Shown here one piece after another: positions 62,481 through 64,000 of a DNA stretch of 64,000 nt. This stretch comes from an uncultured Flavobacteriaceae bacterium. Lineage in GTDB: Bacteria > Bacteroidota > Bacteroidia > Flavobacteriales > Flavobacteriaceae. How positions within the stretch are numbered: the stretch's first letter is position 1; each line of letters begins with the position of its first letter. Where the stretch lies: positions 1 through 64,000 of the forward strand of contig CANMRV010000010.1 in the NCBI GenBank assembly GCA_947500435.1, given 5' to 3'. The position numbers and the translations under genes are program-made. A model generated the notes under the pieces. That model was given only the letters and a program-made list of their open reading frames with translations. It did not search any database and was not told where the DNA came from.

Positions 62481-63051
62481 AGTTACCAAGTATTTCTGGT
62501 TCTAATTTATTTTTGAGCAATTCAGCCAAGCGCTTTCTGCTTCTGAACAAACGGACTTTTACCGTATTTGCCTCTAAATTCATAATATCTGCTATCTCCT
62601 TTAATGAGAGTTCTTCAAAATAATGAAGGGTTATTACAACCGCATCATCTTCTGGCAGCTCGTCAATAGCCTTTTTAATTGCCAGTTTTCGTTCACTAGT
62701 TTCAAGACTATCCAATGCATTTTCCATACTAGACAAATGATACACGGTATCAGAATCGATTGAACTCGTTTGCAAACTTCGCTTTTGTTTTTTTAAATAA
62801 TCCAAACTTCTATAATAGGTTATTTTATATAACCAAGTCGAAAACTTTGAATCACCCTTAAAGGTAGTCAAAGCCGTATAGGCTTTTACAAAAACATCTT
62901 GTGCAACCTCCTCAGCTTCCTCATGGTTTTTCAAGACCTTAGCCGCCAATGTAAAAACCATATGTTTATATCGATCTATCAAAACCGAAAACGCTCTGGT
63001 TTCGCCATTGATAACGGCATCAATATAATGTTGGTCTTCTTTTTGGCTCAT
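62467..63051 (-). CDS. ECF-type RNA polymerase sigma factor
   Basis: 194 residues, normal for the group. Region 2 (about 20-85) has FSVLIDRYKHMVFTLAAKVLKN, EEAEEVAQDVFVKAYTALTTF and SKFSTWLYKITYYRSLDYLKK. Region 4 (about 125-175) has AIDELPEDDAVVITLHYFEELSLKEIADIM and ANTVKVRLFRSRKRL. It directs RNA polymerase to stress or envelope genes. Its own start lies 12 bp after a TGTAAC-N17-CGTC promoter motif, suggesting autoregulation. It overlaps the downstream putative anti-sigma gene. Confidence 0.95.
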   Translation of the reverse strand: MSQKEDQHYIDAVINGETRAFSVLIDRYKHMVFTLAAKVLKNHEEAEEVAQDVFVKAYTALTTFKGDSKFSTWLYKITYYRSLDYLKKQKRSLQTSSIDSDTVYHLSSMENALDSLETSERKLAIKKAIDELPEDDAVVITLHYFEELSLKEIADIMNLEANTVKVRLFRSRKRLAELLKNKLEPEILGNYGRK

Positions 63052-63063
63052 TCTGCTTCATAT

Positions 63064-63090
63064 GACGTATAAATTACGATTCTGGTTACA
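63064..63090 (-). promoter_or_regulatory. ECF-type promoter of the sigma factor gene
   Basis: Read on the minus strand: TGTAAC (63090-63085), 17 bp, CGTC (63067-63064), then 12 bp to the ATG at 63051. AAC in the -35 and CGT in the -10 are hallmarks of ECF promoters. Confidence 0.7.
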
Positions 63091-63123
63091 AGAAATTTCA
63101 TAAAATTTAAAATTCTTGTAACC
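63084..63123. repeat. Perfect inverted repeat joining two divergent ECF-type promoters
   Basis: GGTTACAAGAA (63084-63094) and TTCTTGTAACC (63113-63123), 18-bp spacer. The arms include both -35 hexamers, so the symmetry may simply reflect the divergent promoters, or may also be an operator. Confidence 0.8.
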
Positions 63124-63143
63124 TCAATTAAAAAGTTGTCGTC
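63117..63143 (+). promoter_or_regulatory. ECF-type promoter of the divergent membrane-protein gene
   Basis: TGTAAC (63117-63122), 17 bp, CGTC (63140-63143), 43 bp upstream of the ATG at 63187. Identical in layout to the promoter of the sigma gene, so it is a likely direct target. Confidence 0.7.
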
Positions 63144-63186
63144 TTACTGATCAAATGAGTTTATTAATCAATTAAAAAACAATCAC

Positions 63187-63537
63187 ATGGCAGAAGCAAT
63201 TTTAATACCCATTAGCTTTTTTTTATTCATTTTCGCGATAGTATATCTCTATTTCACGACTAGAAACAAAGAGCGTATGGCTCTTATTGAAAAAGGAGCT
63301 GAGGCAAGTATATTTTTTTCAGAAAAAAAGAACAGCGGAACATCTACAGGTAAAATTCTCCTTCTCAATTTGGCCTTGTTATTGATTAGCGTCGGGATTG
63401 CCATATTTATTGGGGCTGTTCTAGAAGAGATGAGAGTTCACCCAGATGTAGCGTATCCCGGTACAATTTTCTTCATGGCCGGTATTGGACTCTTGTCTGG
63501 TTTTTTCTTAACCAAGAAAATGGACAAAAGAGAATAG
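63187..63537 (+). CDS. Small membrane protein (DUF6249-like), probable ECF sigma target
   Basis: 116 residues with three hydrophobic segments (about 4-25, 56-78, 92-110). The stretch FTTRNKERMALIEKGAEAS after the first helix is typical of small Bacteroidota membrane proteins annotated as DUF6249; this is a tentative match. It is divergent from the ECF sigma gene and has its own ECF-type promoter, so it is probably part of the stress response that the sigma factor controls. Followed by a terminator. Confidence 0.75.
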   Translation: MAEAILIPISFFLFIFAIVYLYFTTRNKERMALIEKGAEASIFFSEKKNSGTSTGKILLLNLALLLISVGIAIFIGAVLEEMRVHPDVAYPGTIFFMAGIGLLSGFFLTKKMDKRE

Positions 63538-63565
63538 ATCATATTTTCCAAACTAATTCAAAGCA

Positions 63566-63592
63566 AAAGTCGCTGTCTTCAGCGACTTTTTA
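63566..63592 (+). terminator. Intrinsic terminator
   Basis: A perfect 10-bp stem AAAGTCGCTG / CAGCGACTTT with loop TCTT, followed by a T run. It lies 28 bp after the stop at 63537. Confidence 0.92.
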
Positions 63593-63686
63593 ATTTTCAT
63601 TTTCCCCTTCATTTATTAGAAATTTAACTTACAAATAGTCTGATTTCCCTGTTAAATTCGTAGCTTCTATTGATTTTCAAGGAAAA

Positions 63687-64000
63687 ATGGAACTAGACTA
63701 CAATATATTTTCTGTCTTGCACTTACTAGGCTGTTTACAAGGAATTCTTTTAGGCCTTTTGCTAATCTTTTTGAATAGAAGAAAATACAGAAGTACTTTC
63801 TTCCTCGGGTTGCTTATTATACTTTTTACACTAATGAGACTTCACCCCACATTGCAACAGATAAATTTTTATGAGTATTATCCTAGTTTATTCCGACTGC
63901 CGTTTAATTTTTATTGGTTAATCTATCCTTTATTTTTTATTTATTCATATCGGGTTTCTATGCTTGCCGATCAAAAAATACCATACTGGGTGCTTTATCC
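63687..64000 (+). CDS. Membrane AraC-type regulator, N-terminal part (partial)
   Basis: 104 codons from ATG 63687, running off the right edge without a stop. The visible part has four hydrophobic segments (FSVLHLLGCLQGILLGLLLIFL; TFFLGLLIILFTLMRL; LPFNFYWLIYPLFFIYSY; the start of another near IPYWVLY) and the 'LxxLGxxQGxxL' start typical of flavobacterial regulators that place seven or so membrane helices before a C-terminal AraC HTH. The HTH itself is outside the window, so the assignment rests on this pattern. Confidence 0.6.
   Translation, partial: MELDYNIFSVLHLLGCLQGILLGLLLIFLNRRKYRSTFFLGLLIILFTLMRLHPTLQQINFYEYYPSLFRLPFNFYWLIYPLFFIYSYRVSMLADQKIPYWVLY

Noticed and set aside
1..64000. CRISPR arrays, rRNA, tRNA, insertion sequences, prophage
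   Set aside because: No spaced direct-repeat array, no rRNA or tRNA-like segment, and no transposase or phage protein was recognised on either strand.

Overview
The window looks like a chromosomal segment of a marine-type member of the Flavobacteriaceae (Bacteroidota; Maribacter/Zobellia/Muricauda-like in style). The evidence is the gene content: a large secreted repeat adhesin, a TonB receptor paired with a DUF4249 lipoprotein, DUF2911, DUF4295 beside rpmG/rpmB, bacillithiol synthesis (bshC), a TPR-LuxR regulator and numerous Cys-anchored lipoproteins. It also shows AT-rich leaders and no clear Shine-Dalgarno sequences. No rRNA, tRNA, CRISPR array, transposase, phage gene or integrase was found.

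Layout. 1-1548: start of a very large secreted repeat protein running off the left edge. 1.9-11.4 kb: housekeeping genes on the minus strand (yidC, pyrG, DUF3820, a LysM/ligand-binding protein with DUF922, guaA), with a Tat-exported sugar-isomerase-like protein and a small lipoprotein on the plus strand. 11.5-15.8 kb: a signal-peptide mini-ORF coupled to a TPR/LuxR-type regulator, a phased repeat array, a large palindrome, and a cholesterol-dependent-cytolysin-like lipoprotein. 16.2-24.6 kb: TonB receptor plus DUF4249, an unknown lipoprotein, bshC and an M14-type peptidase. 24.66-29.65 kb: an accessory block of single-gene or two-gene units (HEPN protein; DUF4242-AraC regulator plus methyltransferase; S41-like protease; VOC protein). 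The first two units are bounded by unit-specific inverted repeats and separated by related structured spacers, which resembles a cassette array. 29.7-37.4 kb: hydrolases, a J-domain protein, rimO and an amidase. 37.4-44.1 kb: DUF2911, ftsY, the DUF4295-rpmG-rpmB operon, cinA, Hpt, FAH-family, a surface protein and an exonuclease. 44.2-57.9 kb: TPR lipoprotein, methyltransferase, 2-oxoacid dehydrogenase E2, recR, a sodium symporter, fabH, an S9 peptidase, an ABC1 kinase with a TetR-like regulator, and htpG. 58.2-61.1 kb: a cupin-like protein, myo-inositol oxygenase and an SLC5-type symporter, a probable inositol uptake and oxidation unit. 61.2-64 kb: a secreted unknown, an ECF sigma factor with putative anti-sigma factor, a divergent membrane protein, and the start of a membrane AraC-type regulator.

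The most interesting signals are: (1) the cassette-like block at 24.66-29.3 kb; (2) the cytolysin-like lipoprotein, whose cholesterol-binding domain is replaced and which sits behind four GTCC(A/C)C boxes spaced in multiples of 11 bp and a 57-bp near-palindrome; (3) two divergent promoters of identical form, TGTAAC-N17-CGTC, between the ECF sigma gene and its neighbour, which suggests autoregulation and one direct target; (4) a palindromic intergenic element present twice, once in a ribosomal-protein operon and once in the htpG leader. All family assignments are from reading motifs; no database search was run.
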